From positions 1 to 34,558 of the IMG/VR virus record IMGVR_UViG_3300028676_000016: a stretch of DNA of 34,558 bases. The stretch is one strand, 5' to 3'. Positions 22,126 through 29,768 of this stretch are shown in pieces (position 1 is the stretch's first letter; each line of letters starts with the position of its first letter). The notes under the pieces were generated by a model. It had not been told where the DNA came from and did no database searches. It saw nothing but the letters and a program-made list of their open reading frames with translations. Source of the DNA: a virus. The position numbers and the translations under genes are program-made.

Positions 22126-22268
22126 TTATTTCTCACCTCAATCCATTTGAGTTGTATTTTGATCTTTATAGATTCTAATGAATCGTAGATTAAATAAATA
22201 GGATGTACGATTAAATGTAAATATATAAAACATATAAATTGTTGTGTCAGTTCATATAATTTTTTCAT
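22110..22268 (-). CDS. Single-pass membrane microprotein, 52 aa
   Basis: ATG at 22268 with AAAGGAGAG 3 nt upstream. Residues ~10-28 form a hydrophobic helix (Q-F-I-C-F-I-Y-L-H-L-I-V-H-P-I-Y-L-I-Y) with two histidines, followed by a basic amphipathic tail. It overlaps the next gene by 16 bp. No family recognised. Confidence 0.5.
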   Translation of the reverse strand: MKKLYELTQQFICFIYLHLIVHPIYLIYDSLESIKIKIQLKWIEVRNKWKKQ

Positions 22269-22314
22269 AAACTCTCCTTTCTAAAAAAGACGATAACATG
22301 TAGTTTTTAACAAC

Positions 22315-22689
22315 TTATTTATTACCATATTTTTCTTTAAGTTTTAAGTATTGTTTATACTCATTTTCTGCTTCTCTCTTTTCCCTTTCTTCTTTGTCTT
22401 TCTTCCACTTTTTTCTTAGTTCTTCTTCATATTGTTCTATTTCTTCATTTGTAATCACACCTAAGTTGTTTAGTTCCTTTCGCAAGTAATCACTAGCAAA
22501 TAAACATTGTCTAATTTGAAAATTTCTGTATACATCTATTTCTTCATCTTGTTTATCGACCATAAACACACCTTTTTCTTTTGTGCTTTCATCTTCAACA
22601 ACTAATGTTATTTGGTCAGCAAATTGTGCCATATGAGTAAACACTATTCTTTTCCCTAATAAGTCTTTTTCTTTTTCTATAAAATTCAT
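22315..22689 (-). CDS. Hypothetical protein with charged coiled-coil tail
   Basis: A 124-residue protein with GAGGAGAG upstream. Residues 1-80 form a small beta/alpha unit; residues ~85-124 are a long Lys/Glu-rich helix. A ~210-bp region upstream (22690-22901) has no gene or clear promoter that I can see. No known domain. Confidence 0.5.
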   Translation of the reverse strand: MNFIEKEKDLLGKRIVFTHMAQFADQITLVVEDESTKEKGVFMVDKQDEEIDVYRNFQIRQCLFASDYLRKELNNLGVITNEEIEQYEEELRKKWKKDKEEREKREAENEYKQYLKLKEKYGNK

Positions 22690-22901
22690 TTCAAATCTCT
22701 CCTCTTTATTAATATTATTTTTAATTTATCAAACTTCCCTTAAAATATCTGTTTTATGTGCTTATTTAATTTTTAACCTAGCCTATAGCCCCATTCCATA
22801 AATTAAATTTTCATATTTTTAGTAATTTTAACTAATTTAACTATAGTTGCCTTAGAATTATTTTTTCTTAGAAATTTCGTTTTTAATGTTTTAAATCAAT
22901 C

Positions 22902-23237
22902 CTAGAGCATTTTATTTATAGTTTTGATTAAATCATCTAAAATTATATTATTTGGTAATCCTTTTGATTTAAGATTTAAATAATATTCCACGTTCTCTTT
23001 TATGTGAAATACTGTACATTTTTCACAAGCAAAAACTTCTTTATTATTTCCTTCAGTATCTATGTATTGTAATAAATATCCACCCCATAAAGTATTCTTT
23101 ATCTTAGAACATTCATCATATAATGGACAATAGCACATTCTACAATCATATTTATTATCTGATATATCAGAATGACAGGGATACCAATAACAATTAGTTC
23201 TGAGGTTTAAATTATTAGTATTTGTTTTAATCTTCAT
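22902..23237 (-). CDS. Cysteine-rich small domain protein (PF04071-like) beside class II ribonucleotide reductase
   Basis: 111 residues from 23237, where AAGGAG lies 7 nt upstream; the longer frame would start inside the previous gene. The first ~80 residues carry C-Y-W-Y-P-C-H (16-22), D-C-R-M-C-Y-C-P-L-Y (31-40), a Cys at 43 and C-E-K-C-x3-H (71-78). This spacing fits the cysteine-rich small domain (Cys_rich_CPC), whose cellular members are often found with cobalamin-related genes. The C-terminal part is a short helix. It lies in the operon of the B12-dependent reductase, separated by one 68-residue gene, so a link to B12 supply or radical chemistry is plausible but unproven. Confidence 0.65.
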   Translation of the reverse strand: MKIKTNTNNLNLRTNCYWYPCHSDISDNKYDCRMCYCPLYDECSKIKNTLWGGYLLQYIDTEGNNKEVFACEKCTVFHIKENVEYYLNLKSKGLPNNIILDDLIKTINKML

Positions 23238-23433
23238 ATAGAAACTCCTTAGCTTCGTTATAAGTTTCAAATACATAATCTTCGTTTATTAATACATGTT
23301 CTTTTAGATAGTTATCATATAAATTAATTATTGGAGGACAAGAGCTAGTAATTCTAACATAGCCCTTGAATACTCCTTCATTAATCTTGAAATTACCATC
23401 TATATAATATATATCTTGGTTACTTTCAAACAT
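23227..23433 (-). CDS. Hypothetical protein, 68 aa
   Basis: ATG at 23433 with AGGAGATAAATT upstream, 10 bp after the ribonucleotide reductase stop. It overlaps the start of the cysteine-rich gene by 11 bp. The predicted product is beta-rich in its first 45 residues, then a helix with E-A-K-E-F-L. No known motif; co-translated with the reductase by position. Confidence 0.55.
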   Translation of the reverse strand: MFESNQDIYYIDGNFKINEGVFKGYVRITSSCPPIINLYDNYLKEHVLINEDYVFETYNEAKEFLYED

Positions 23434-23443
23434 AATTTATCTC

Positions 23444-25855
23444 CTATTCACATTTAGTAAATCCACAGTCTACACAACTTATACATCCTCCAGAATGTTC
23501 TAATCCATGTCCACACTCAGGGCATTTACCTGTTTTTAAAGCAAAGGCGATATCACCATTATCTTTTTTAAATTTTAATTCTTCATCTGAGAAAATTGAT
23601 TTATAAGTTTTAATTTGTTTTATTTCTATATTACTAATTGGTTTTATTGTCTCTATAGTTTGATTTGATATTTCTTTTAAAAATGTTTTAATTTCTCTCA
23701 ATATAGAAGTTCCACAACTATTACCTTGACTTAATTGTATTCCTTTTGCTCTTTGAGTTGAGAAACTATTACATCCACCAACACCCTCAAAAGATTTTTC
23801 TATGTTGAATAAGTTGCCTCCCAATCTTAACATTCCACTCATTGCAATAACCATTCCTTGCAGATTACGTTCACAACCCCCAGATCCCGACCTTATTACA
23901 TACATATCTTGTATGGTTTTTTCAGTATTAGACCATCCAATCATTAATTTTAATTTTCCACAACCTATGTATACTTTTCTTTCGTAGTAAAATGTATCTT
24001 TAGCTTTAGGTTTCCATTGACCTCTTTCCAATGTTTCTATTAATTCTTTAGCTTTTTCTTCTTCTGTTTTTTCAGTAATCATTATACCTTGTCTCACTTC
24101 GTTTGGTCTAAATATAGTACATCCCTTTATACCGTTTTCCCAACAGAATTCATAAACCTTTTTTACATCTTCAAATGGATATTCAGTGGGAATATTAATA
24201 GTTTTACTACATGACATATCTACATGGAATGCTATAGCTTTAAGAACATCTAAATGTGCTTGTACTGGTAAATCCATAGCAGTTACAAATATATCTTCTT
24301 TAACAATACAATCTTTATTATTTTTGATTTCATTCCATACTTTGTAAGCATAGTCTTCCATCTTAACTATTTTAATATCATCGTCACTTTGTCCACCTAA
24401 TTTTACCTTCCTATCATATGATAAGCTAAATATAGGTTCTAAGCCAGAACTTGTATTGCTCCCAAAAGTTAACGACATTGTGCCCGTGGGAGCAATACTC
24501 ATTATCTTTGAATTTCTGATACCATATTTTAATATATCATCAGCTATATCTATCCATTCATTATCTTTTTCCATATGTTTTTGAATATATCCACTTTCAA
24601 TATATTTTTCTCTATCTAAAAATGGGAAACCCCCTTTTTCTTTGGCTAACTGAACACTTGACTTAAATGCTTCTTTTGATATGAAGTTCATTATTTCATC
24701 AATAACTTCTAATGATTCTTTACTTCCATAAACCATATTCAACATACATAAAGCATCTCCAAGTCCTGTAATTCCAAGCCCGATTGTCCTAAAAGCTTCT
24801 TGATAATTTCTATATATTTCATCTGGAAAATTATTTATATCAATTATATTATCTAGAAATTTAACTGCACTATGAGTTGTTTTACTTAATTTTTCATAAT
24901 TAATTTTTGCTTTATCTGTGAAAGGATTATCTATCATATTATGTAAGAATATACTTCCTAGATTACAAGCACCACCATATTCATTACGTTTTAATGGTTC
25001 TTTTGTAATAGGATTATTACCATAAACTGTTCCTGCTAAATATTCAGCACATGGATTGGAACAAACAATATTTTCTATGTACCATACTGTATTGTCTTTA
25101 TTCATATTATCATAGAAAAATATACCCGGTTCTCCATTATCATATGCTTTTTTCATAATTTGATCCCATAAGTATTTCGCACTTATTTCTTTCTTATATT
25201 TCCATTGTGATTCATCTTTTAATACATAGCCTTTATCATCGTATACTGGATAGTGTAAAAATATAGTTTCATCTTTTCTAACAGAGTTCATAAAATCATT
25301 ATCAACCATAACTGTTACATTAAAATGTACTAACTTTCCTTCATCATAAGATTTTGCATTTATGAAATCTTCAATGTCCATATTATATATTGAAGATACG
25401 CCCATATTTGCTCCCCTACGTCCTCCTTGAAGGATTGTGGCAGTTTGTGCATTAAACACATCAATAAAGCTTACATTTCCACTTGCAATAGCATCATTGG
25501 ATGTAGGAGTTCCTTTTGGTCTTAGTTGTGAGAAATCGTAGCCTATGCCACCTCCTTTTTGGTGTGTGAGTGCTCCAAGCTTGACTTTATTAAAAATGTC
25601 TTGTAAATCATCTTGTATTTGTGGTGCAACAAAACAATTATTTAATGTTAATGATGTTCCTATGCCACTGTTAGACATTGTTCTTCCTGCTGGATAAAAT
25701 AATCCTTTATCTAATATATTATAAAATTCTTCAGCTTCCTTTTTATCTTTAGAACAATAATTTGCAACCCTATGTAAATTTTCATCAATAGATTCTCCAT
25801 TCTTAGAGTATCTGTCTTCCCAAATTTTATAAAGTATTTCGTTTTCGATTTTCAT
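23444..25855 (-). CDS. nrdJ: Class II (adenosylcobalamin-dependent) ribonucleotide reductase
   Basis: An 803-residue reductase making deoxynucleotides with vitamin B12 coenzyme, so it works with or without oxygen. The redox pair is Cys74 (L-N-N-C-F) and Cys297 (G-G-A-C-N-L-G). The radical-site loop is N-P-C-A-E (267-271) with Cys269 and Glu271. H-Q-K-G-G-G-I-G and A-P-T-G-T-M (455-460) are the other family motifs. Residues ~630-720 form a TSCPD domain and the C-terminus (784-803) a CxxC...CxxC zinc ribbon for thioredoxin-linked reduction. No separate radical-generating subunit is needed. Ribosome binding site is a purine-rich GAAAGAGG. Confidence 0.95.
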   Translation of the reverse strand: MKIENEILYKIWEDRYSKNGESIDENLHRVANYCSKDKKEAEEFYNILDKGLFYPAGRTMSNSGIGTSLTLNNCFVAPQIQDDLQDIFNKVKLGALTHQKGGGIGYDFSQLRPKGTPTSNDAIASGNVSFIDVFNAQTATILQGGRRGANMGVSSIYNMDIEDFINAKSYDEGKLVHFNVTVMVDNDFMNSVRKDETIFLHYPVYDDKGYVLKDESQWKYKKEISAKYLWDQIMKKAYDNGEPGIFFYDNMNKDNTVWYIENIVCSNPCAEYLAGTVYGNNPITKEPLKRNEYGGACNLGSIFLHNMIDNPFTDKAKINYEKLSKTTHSAVKFLDNIIDINNFPDEIYRNYQEAFRTIGLGITGLGDALCMLNMVYGSKESLEVIDEIMNFISKEAFKSSVQLAKEKGGFPFLDREKYIESGYIQKHMEKDNEWIDIADDILKYGIRNSKIMSIAPTGTMSLTFGSNTSSGLEPIFSLSYDRKVKLGGQSDDDIKIVKMEDYAYKVWNEIKNNKDCIVKEDIFVTAMDLPVQAHLDVLKAIAFHVDMSCSKTINIPTEYPFEDVKKVYEFCWENGIKGCTIFRPNEVRQGIMITEKTEEEKAKELIETLERGQWKPKAKDTFYYERKVYIGCGKLKLMIGWSNTEKTIQDMYVIRSGSGGCERNLQGMVIAMSGMLRLGGNLFNIEKSFEGVGGCNSFSTQRAKGIQLSQGNSCGTSILREIKTFLKEISNQTIETIKPISNIEIKQIKTYKSIFSDEELKFKKDNGDIAFALKTGKCPECGHGLEHSGGCISCVDCGFTKCE

Positions 25856-25914
25856 GTTATTACCTCTTTCTTTCTATTATTATTTTTATTTTATTATATA
25901 AGCTATTTTAATAG

Positions 25915-26226
25915 TTATAAGCTAATTGTCTTACATATATTTTCATATTTATCTAGATTCTTATTTTTAATGGTCATCTGTTTTACATTATCAAGCATAA
26001 CATTACTAGCTTCAGCAAATTGATTAAATAAATTTGGATTATTCTTTTCTATTTCTTTATTCACTTCTTCTGTAATTGTTTTGTATATTTTAGATTTATT
26101 ACTTGCAAACAATCTATATACTTGTTTACTATGTATTTTCTTTCCTATGTATGGAATTTTATGATACCATTTATCTTTAATAGTAACCATATCTCTTAAC
26201 TCTTGTTCTTTTACTTTATCTAGCAT
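25915..26226 (-). CDS. Hypothetical basic helical protein, 103 aa
   Basis: Predicted all-helical and lysine-rich (L-F-A-S-N-K-S-K-I-Y-K-T-I), with A-G-G-A-G-G-A upstream. No domain recognised. It belongs to the run of small genes that precede ribonucleotide reductase. Confidence 0.45.
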   Translation of the reverse strand: MLDKVKEQELRDMVTIKDKWYHKIPYIGKKIHSKQVYRLFASNKSKIYKTITEEVNKEIEKNNPNLFNQFAEASNVMLDNVKQMTIKNKNLDKYENICKTISL

Positions 26227-26240
26227 TATTAATATTCCTC

Positions 26241-26426
26241 CTATGGTTCAAATTTAAATAATTCATAATCGTCTTCCACTAACCTATAATAATTATTACT
26301 GTCTTCACCAGCTTTTTCATTTAGAAATTCAACTATTTGCTTACCATAATAGTTATTTACATTATTACAAACTAATACATCATCATATATTTCTCTATCA
26401 TAATTATCTACACATACTATTTTCAT
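26241..26426 (-). CDS. Hypothetical protein, 61 aa
   Basis: Small acidic protein with V-C-V-D-N-Y-D-R at its start. Its start codon overlaps the stop of the upstream gene by 4 bp (ATGA), so translation is coupled. No motif recognised. Confidence 0.5.
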   Translation of the reverse strand: MKIVCVDNYDREIYDDVLVCNNVNNYYGKQIVEFLNEKAGEDSNNYYRLVEDDYELFKFEP

Positions 26427-26626
26427 AATGTAATCACCTCTATAATCTTATCTTTTATTTCATCAAAATTTAACAATTCGTTAGTAGAAATCCTTATATT
26501 TGCATCATAAATACTTTTATAATCAAAATTTATATCTAAATATAACAAGGTTAATTTATAATCATTGAAAGGTGCTTTATCATATTTAGTAGAAAAAGAA
26601 TTTATTATTATTTCGTCTTTATTCAT
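26423..26626 (-). CDS. Hypothetical protein, 67 aa
   Basis: AAGGAGATATCTAA precedes the ATG at 26626. The product is beta-strand rich with no cysteines or membrane segment. It overlaps the next gene by 4 bp. Unrecognised. Confidence 0.5.
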   Translation of the reverse strand: MNKDEIIINSFSTKYDKAPFNDYKLTLLYLDINFDYKSIYDANIRISTNELLNFDEIKDKIIEVITL

Positions 26627-26697
26627 TTAGATATCTCCTTAAATTTATATTCTTTTTATTTTATTAACAGTTGTTAAAATCAGCAATTGATTAGCTT

Positions 26698-26871
26698 TTA
26701 TTTTTCAATACTTAATAGTTGATTTCTCCATTGTATAAAACCAATTTTACCCCATTTGTTAAGTTTATTTTCTTTATTAGCCATTCTCCACAATTTTTGA
26801 AGTTCAGCAAATGACCATCCTAATTTTTCTTTTCTCTTTTTCTTATCTAAAAATATACAACCCTTATACAT
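26698..26871 (-). CDS. Small basic protein, 57 aa
   Basis: ATG at 26871 lies 2 bp after the stop of the preceding gene, whose last codons include A-A-G-G-T-G as the ribosome binding site. The product is very basic (D-K-K-K-R-K-E-K-L-G-W) and rich in Trp, with a helix L-Q-K-L-W-R-M. It could bind nucleic acid or a host protein; no family known. Confidence 0.55.
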   Translation of the reverse strand: MYKGCIFLDKKKRKEKLGWSFAELQKLWRMANKENKLNKWGKIGFIQWRNQLLSIEK

Positions 26872-26873
26872 TT

Positions 26874-27662
26874 TTATTCACCTTCTTTCTGTTCATTTTT
26901 AATTAATATCCATTTATCAGAATCTGTAACTTCAAGAGAAAACATCCCACTGTTATCATATAGAACTCCTTCACATTCAGCAACTCCATTATTGTCATAC
27001 ATCCACTTTTTAGCAGTTTCAAAGTCAACATATTCAATCATATTGCTTTTTAACTCAGTACAATAATTATATACACTTTGTAGCCAAGCAACTAATTCTG
27101 GAATTTTATCATATGTAATTTGACTTTCTGAACCTGTCCATACTATTTCACTATTATCTTTTAATGATATAATAGTTTCTGATTCATAATCATCATCTAA
27201 TCTTATAAACTCTATTGGTGATTGCTTTAATTGTTCAAATTTTGATTCAGTACTTATAATTTCTTCCACTTCAAAACTTATGTTTCTATTTGTATAATCA
27301 TCAAAATCTAAGTAATTATCACCTGTTTGACCTTCATCATATATTATTCTTCCGTTTATGAACTCATATATTTTATCTTTTGTGAGCCATTTATAATCAC
27401 TTTTCAATGCTTTGATTTTAAAGTTTCCTACAGTGGGTTGTTGTATATTAACTTCTTCTATTTTTTCTTCAACTTCTCTGTTCCAACATTTTATGCATAA
27501 TTCTTTATTGTACTCTTCTAGACAATGTTTTGGTTCTTTTAAATCTAAACCAATTTCCATACTGTTAGGACAATAATTTTCTATAATTTGTTTCTTTGAT
27601 TCCCATTGGTCTTCTTTAGGTAATTTTAAATTATTAACCCATATTTTTTCAATTGCTAACAT
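26874..27662 (-). CDS. Hypothetical phage protein with an N-terminal cysteine cluster
   Basis: 262 residues from ATG 27662 (AAAGGAG upstream; the GTG at 27671 overlaps that site). Residues ~25-65 contain four cysteines, ending in C-I-K-C-W-N-R-E-V, a pattern seen in many Firmicute phage proteins of unknown role and probably a zinc site. The remainder is an acidic beta-rich region in which strands such as Y-E-F-I-N-G-R-I-I-Y alternate with turns, suggesting tandem small domains. No catalytic motif found. Confidence 0.5.
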   Translation of the reverse strand: MLAIEKIWVNNLKLPKEDQWESKKQIIENYCPNSMEIGLDLKEPKHCLEEYNKELCIKCWNREVEEKIEEVNIQQPTVGNFKIKALKSDYKWLTKDKIYEFINGRIIYDEGQTGDNYLDFDDYTNRNISFEVEEIISTESKFEQLKQSPIEFIRLDDDYESETIISLKDNSEIVWTGSESQITYDKIPELVAWLQSVYNYCTELKSNMIEYVDFETAKKWMYDNNGVAECEGVLYDNSGMFSLEVTDSDKWILIKNEQKEGE

Positions 27663-27731
27663 TTTTAACACTCCTTTATTAATTAATTTATTAAAGTTCT
27701 AGTAAATCTATTCCTTTATCGTAACTTTGAC

Positions 27732-28307
27732 TTATTTTACTATATATCCTTTTAACCTTTTTACTCCATAAGAATTTGCTCTATGTTTCCATTGTTCTCT
27801 AGTTTCTCCATCTAGTCTTGCAACATATAAATCAATATAATTTAATGAATTAAAATTTTGTCCTCCTTTATCTGAGACAGTTCTAATACCATAATCTTTT
27901 TCTAAAAATATTTTAGTTCCTAATGGTAATACATTATTAGCAATAACTCCTTTTTCTAAAGGTCTTCCCTTACAATCAACATTTCCATGTATGCTATTCT
28001 CTTCTTCAAGCCCCGTATAAAAACTAACTACAAATTCTTGCCATTCAGGTTCATTTTTTTGTTCTTTAATACATTTTGTTTTTTGTATTTTTTCTTCTTC
28101 GGCTTTCTTTTTTTCAAATTCAATTCTATCTTTTTCAAATTGTACTTGTATTGGACTAATTAATAATCCATATCTATCTTTTTGTACCATTCCTTCATTT
28201 TCTTTTACAACTACTTGCGTTGTCTGGAACGGTGATATGTTACTTTCTGTTGGGAATGTAAAAAGTAAAGTTGCAGAAAGTATACATACAATCCTGTTCG
28301 TCAACAT
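27732..28307 (-). CDS. Secreted 3D-domain protein, probable peptidoglycan-lytic
   Basis: A 191-residue protein. Residues ~5-20 (I-V-C-I-L-S-A-T-L-L-F) are a hydrophobic signal-like segment, and ~55-85 a charged coiled coil. Residues ~91-163 form a 3D (Asp-Asp-Asp) domain like that of YocH-type and MltA transglycosylases: V-I-A-N-N-V-L-P-L-G-T, V-S-D-K-G-G-Q with Asp146 and Y-I-D-L-Y-V with Asp159. Such domains cleave wall glycan. The ribosome binding site is weak. It lies among early-type metabolic genes, far from the endolysin, so it may modify the host wall early or act in DNA entry. Confidence 0.7.
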   Translation of the reverse strand: MLTNRIVCILSATLLFTFPTESNISPFQTTQVVVKENEGMVQKDRYGLLISPIQVQFEKDRIEFEKKKAEEEKIQKTKCIKEQKNEPEWQEFVVSFYTGLEEENSIHGNVDCKGRPLEKGVIANNVLPLGTKIFLEKDYGIRTVSDKGGQNFNSLNYIDLYVARLDGETREQWKHRANSYGVKRLKGYIVK

Positions 28308-28324
28308 CTAATCAACTCGCTTTC

Positions 28325-28627
28325 TTAATTATTTTCCTTTTCATTTATGTACTTTTCAATCTCATTATAAGATTCTCTTAAATCTTTTCTACCACTACTA
28401 ACTAATTCTTTTGTATTATCATGAAGTCCATTAATAGATTTTTCAATCAAATCAGCTATAGGTTGAATTGGTTTTGCTTGTTCACCTAATTGTGCTTGTA
28501 TAATTTTTAAATTTAATAAAGCTATTCTTAAATCTTCTGTAACTTTTGTTGTGTTATTATTATGTGCTGATATTTTATCTAGCCAATGTTTCATTGTCTG
28601 GAGATATTGTTTAATTGTTTTAATCAT
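28325..28627 (-). CDS. Hypothetical helical protein, 100 aa
   Basis: Start 28627 is chosen because AAAGGAG lies 9 nt upstream; the longer frame from 28663 would overlap the previous gene. The product is nearly all helix, with coiled-coil-like stretches rich in K, E, N and Q. No cysteine or membrane segment. Unrecognised. Confidence 0.5.
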   Translation of the reverse strand: MIKTIKQYLQTMKHWLDKISAHNNNTTKVTEDLRIALLNLKIIQAQLGEQAKPIQPIADLIEKSINGLHDNTKELVSSGRKDLRESYNEIEKYINEKENN

Positions 28628-28653
28628 GTATTTTAACTCCTTTCTATTTAATC

Positions 28654-28893
28654 TTAAGTCCAAAATGTTTTAATATATTTTTCTTTATATTCTTCAACAG
28701 TTTCTTTTATATTTCCTTTTGTTATTTCATATTTAATATGCTCTAAATGTTCATTTAAACAATCTTCACAACACATATCAAATGTTTTGCTCCTATAACC
28801 AGAATTATCTGTATAAGCTTTTGATTTATTACTATAATCAATTTCTGTTTTACAGTAATCACATTCATAATAATGTTTAACTTGTTTACTCAT
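28654..28893 (-). CDS. Small zinc-finger-like protein, 79 aa
   Basis: Cysteine pairs C-D-Y-C near residue 11 and C-C-E-D-C near residue 41 would form a treble-clef-like zinc site, followed by a helical tail. Ribosome binding site GGAGG 9 nt upstream. A small DNA- or protein-binding adaptor is likely; target unknown. Confidence 0.55.
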   Translation of the reverse strand: MSKQVKHYYECDYCKTEIDYSNKSKAYTDNSGYRSKTFDMCCEDCLNEHLEHIKYEITKGNIKETVEEYKEKYIKTFWT

Positions 28894-28951
28894 ATAAAAT
28901 CCTCCTATAATTTATTAACATGATGGTAAAATCTGTATTTTAAGTGCTTTG

Positions 28952-29239
28952 TTATTTTGTCTTGTTATATTCATCTATTGTCATTGGTTGCTTGTCCTTA
29001 TTATATAATGGAGTAATTCCACTCGCATTAGTTCCACCACATTCAATATATACTATACTTGTTGTAGAATCGTAATAAACTTTATAATCCCAACCATTTA
29101 TATTATAACTATCTCCTGTAGAAATGAATCTATTATCTGATTTCTTGTTTGTGTTGGTTGTTACTGTATCCTCATTACAACCTATTAAACCTAAACTTAC
29201 TATTCCAATCATTAATATACTTAATACTTTCTTTTTCAT
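28952..29239 (-). CDS. Lipoprotein, DUF6440-like
   Basis: A 95-residue precursor: K-K-K at the N-terminus, a hydrophobic core and the lipobox L-I-G-C at 18-21, so the mature protein is anchored outside the membrane. The C-terminal ~55 residues have Y-D-S-T-T-S-I-V-Y-I-E-C-G-G and G-I-T-P-L-Y-N-K-D-K-Q-P-M. This resembles DUF6440 (D-x-E-T-G-V-Q-Y... G-I-T-P-L), as I recall it. Phage lipoproteins often block superinfection; here this is only a hypothesis. Confidence 0.65.
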   Translation of the reverse strand: MKKKVLSILMIGIVSLGLIGCNEDTVTTNTNKKSDNRFISTGDSYNINGWDYKVYYDSTTSIVYIECGGTNASGITPLYNKDKQPMTIDEYNKTK

Positions 29240-29272
29240 TTTTACACCTCTTTAACTTAATATAATTTGTTG

Positions 29273-29575
29273 CTAATCTTTTATGTATCCACAACTTGAG
29301 CTTTTACAACCATATGTATTGAGTTGTTCATTAACAGATTGTCCAAAGTATTCACTAGATTGATAATCTCTATTTATTAAAACTATATCATCTCCACATA
29401 ATGGGCATGAATCTCTATCTAATGACCATTCTTCAAGTCTTTCTGATAAATCATAAGCTAGATGTTTTGGATTGTCTGTAATCTTTACTATTAAATCATT
29501 CATAGATTCTATTGTTTCTTTTGTGTTAGTTCCACAATATTCCCATACTGCTTGTAATATTTCATCTGGTGACAT
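29273..29575 (-). CDS. Zinc-ribbon protein, 100 aa
   Basis: First gene after the promoter at 29611-29639, with AAAGGAAGTG upstream. The N-terminal ~50 residues are helical and acidic; the C-terminal half has C-P-L-C (near 57-60) and G-C-x4-C-G (near 89-95), a zinc ribbon. It leads the leftward small-gene operon. Possibly an early regulator; unrecognised. Confidence 0.55.
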   Translation of the reverse strand: MSPDEILQAVWEYCGTNTKETIESMNDLIVKITDNPKHLAYDLSERLEEWSLDRDSCPLCGDDIVLINRDYQSSEYFGQSVNEQLNTYGCKSSSCGYIKD

Positions 29576-29610
29576 TTCTTTATCACTTCCTTTCTTATTG
29601 GATAATTTTA

Positions 29611-29657
29611 AGTATACTCTTATATATTTATCTTGTCAATACCATTTTATATATTTT
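29611..29657 (-). promoter_or_regulatory. Sigma-A promoter with upstream AAAATATATAAAAT box
   Basis: Minus strand: box at 29657-29644, 4 bp, TTGACA (29639-29634), 17-bp spacer, TATACT (29616-29611). Second of two tandem promoters of the operon that begins at 29575. Confidence 0.85.
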
Positions 29658-29720
29658 ATTATTTATCTTTTATGACTATATGAATAATGTTGCAAAGAGT
29701 TTTAAATCCTTACAACATTT

Positions 29721-29768
29721 ATAATAGCATTATTTGGTTATCGTGTCAATTATTATTTTATATATTTT
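29721..29768 (-). promoter_or_regulatory. Sigma-A promoter with upstream AAAATATATAAAAT box
   Basis: Minus strand: box at 29768-29755, 5 bp, TTGACA (29749-29744), 17-bp spacer, TATTAT (29726-29721). The box overlaps the stop codon of the topoisomerase A gene (29767). First of two tandem promoters about 110 bp apart. Confidence 0.85.

Noticed and set aside
22690-22901. Possible gene or promoter between the 124-aa gene and the Cys-rich gene
   Set aside because: Only very short frames (for example MKI) and no paired -35/-10 with correct spacing found; I see nothing functional here.
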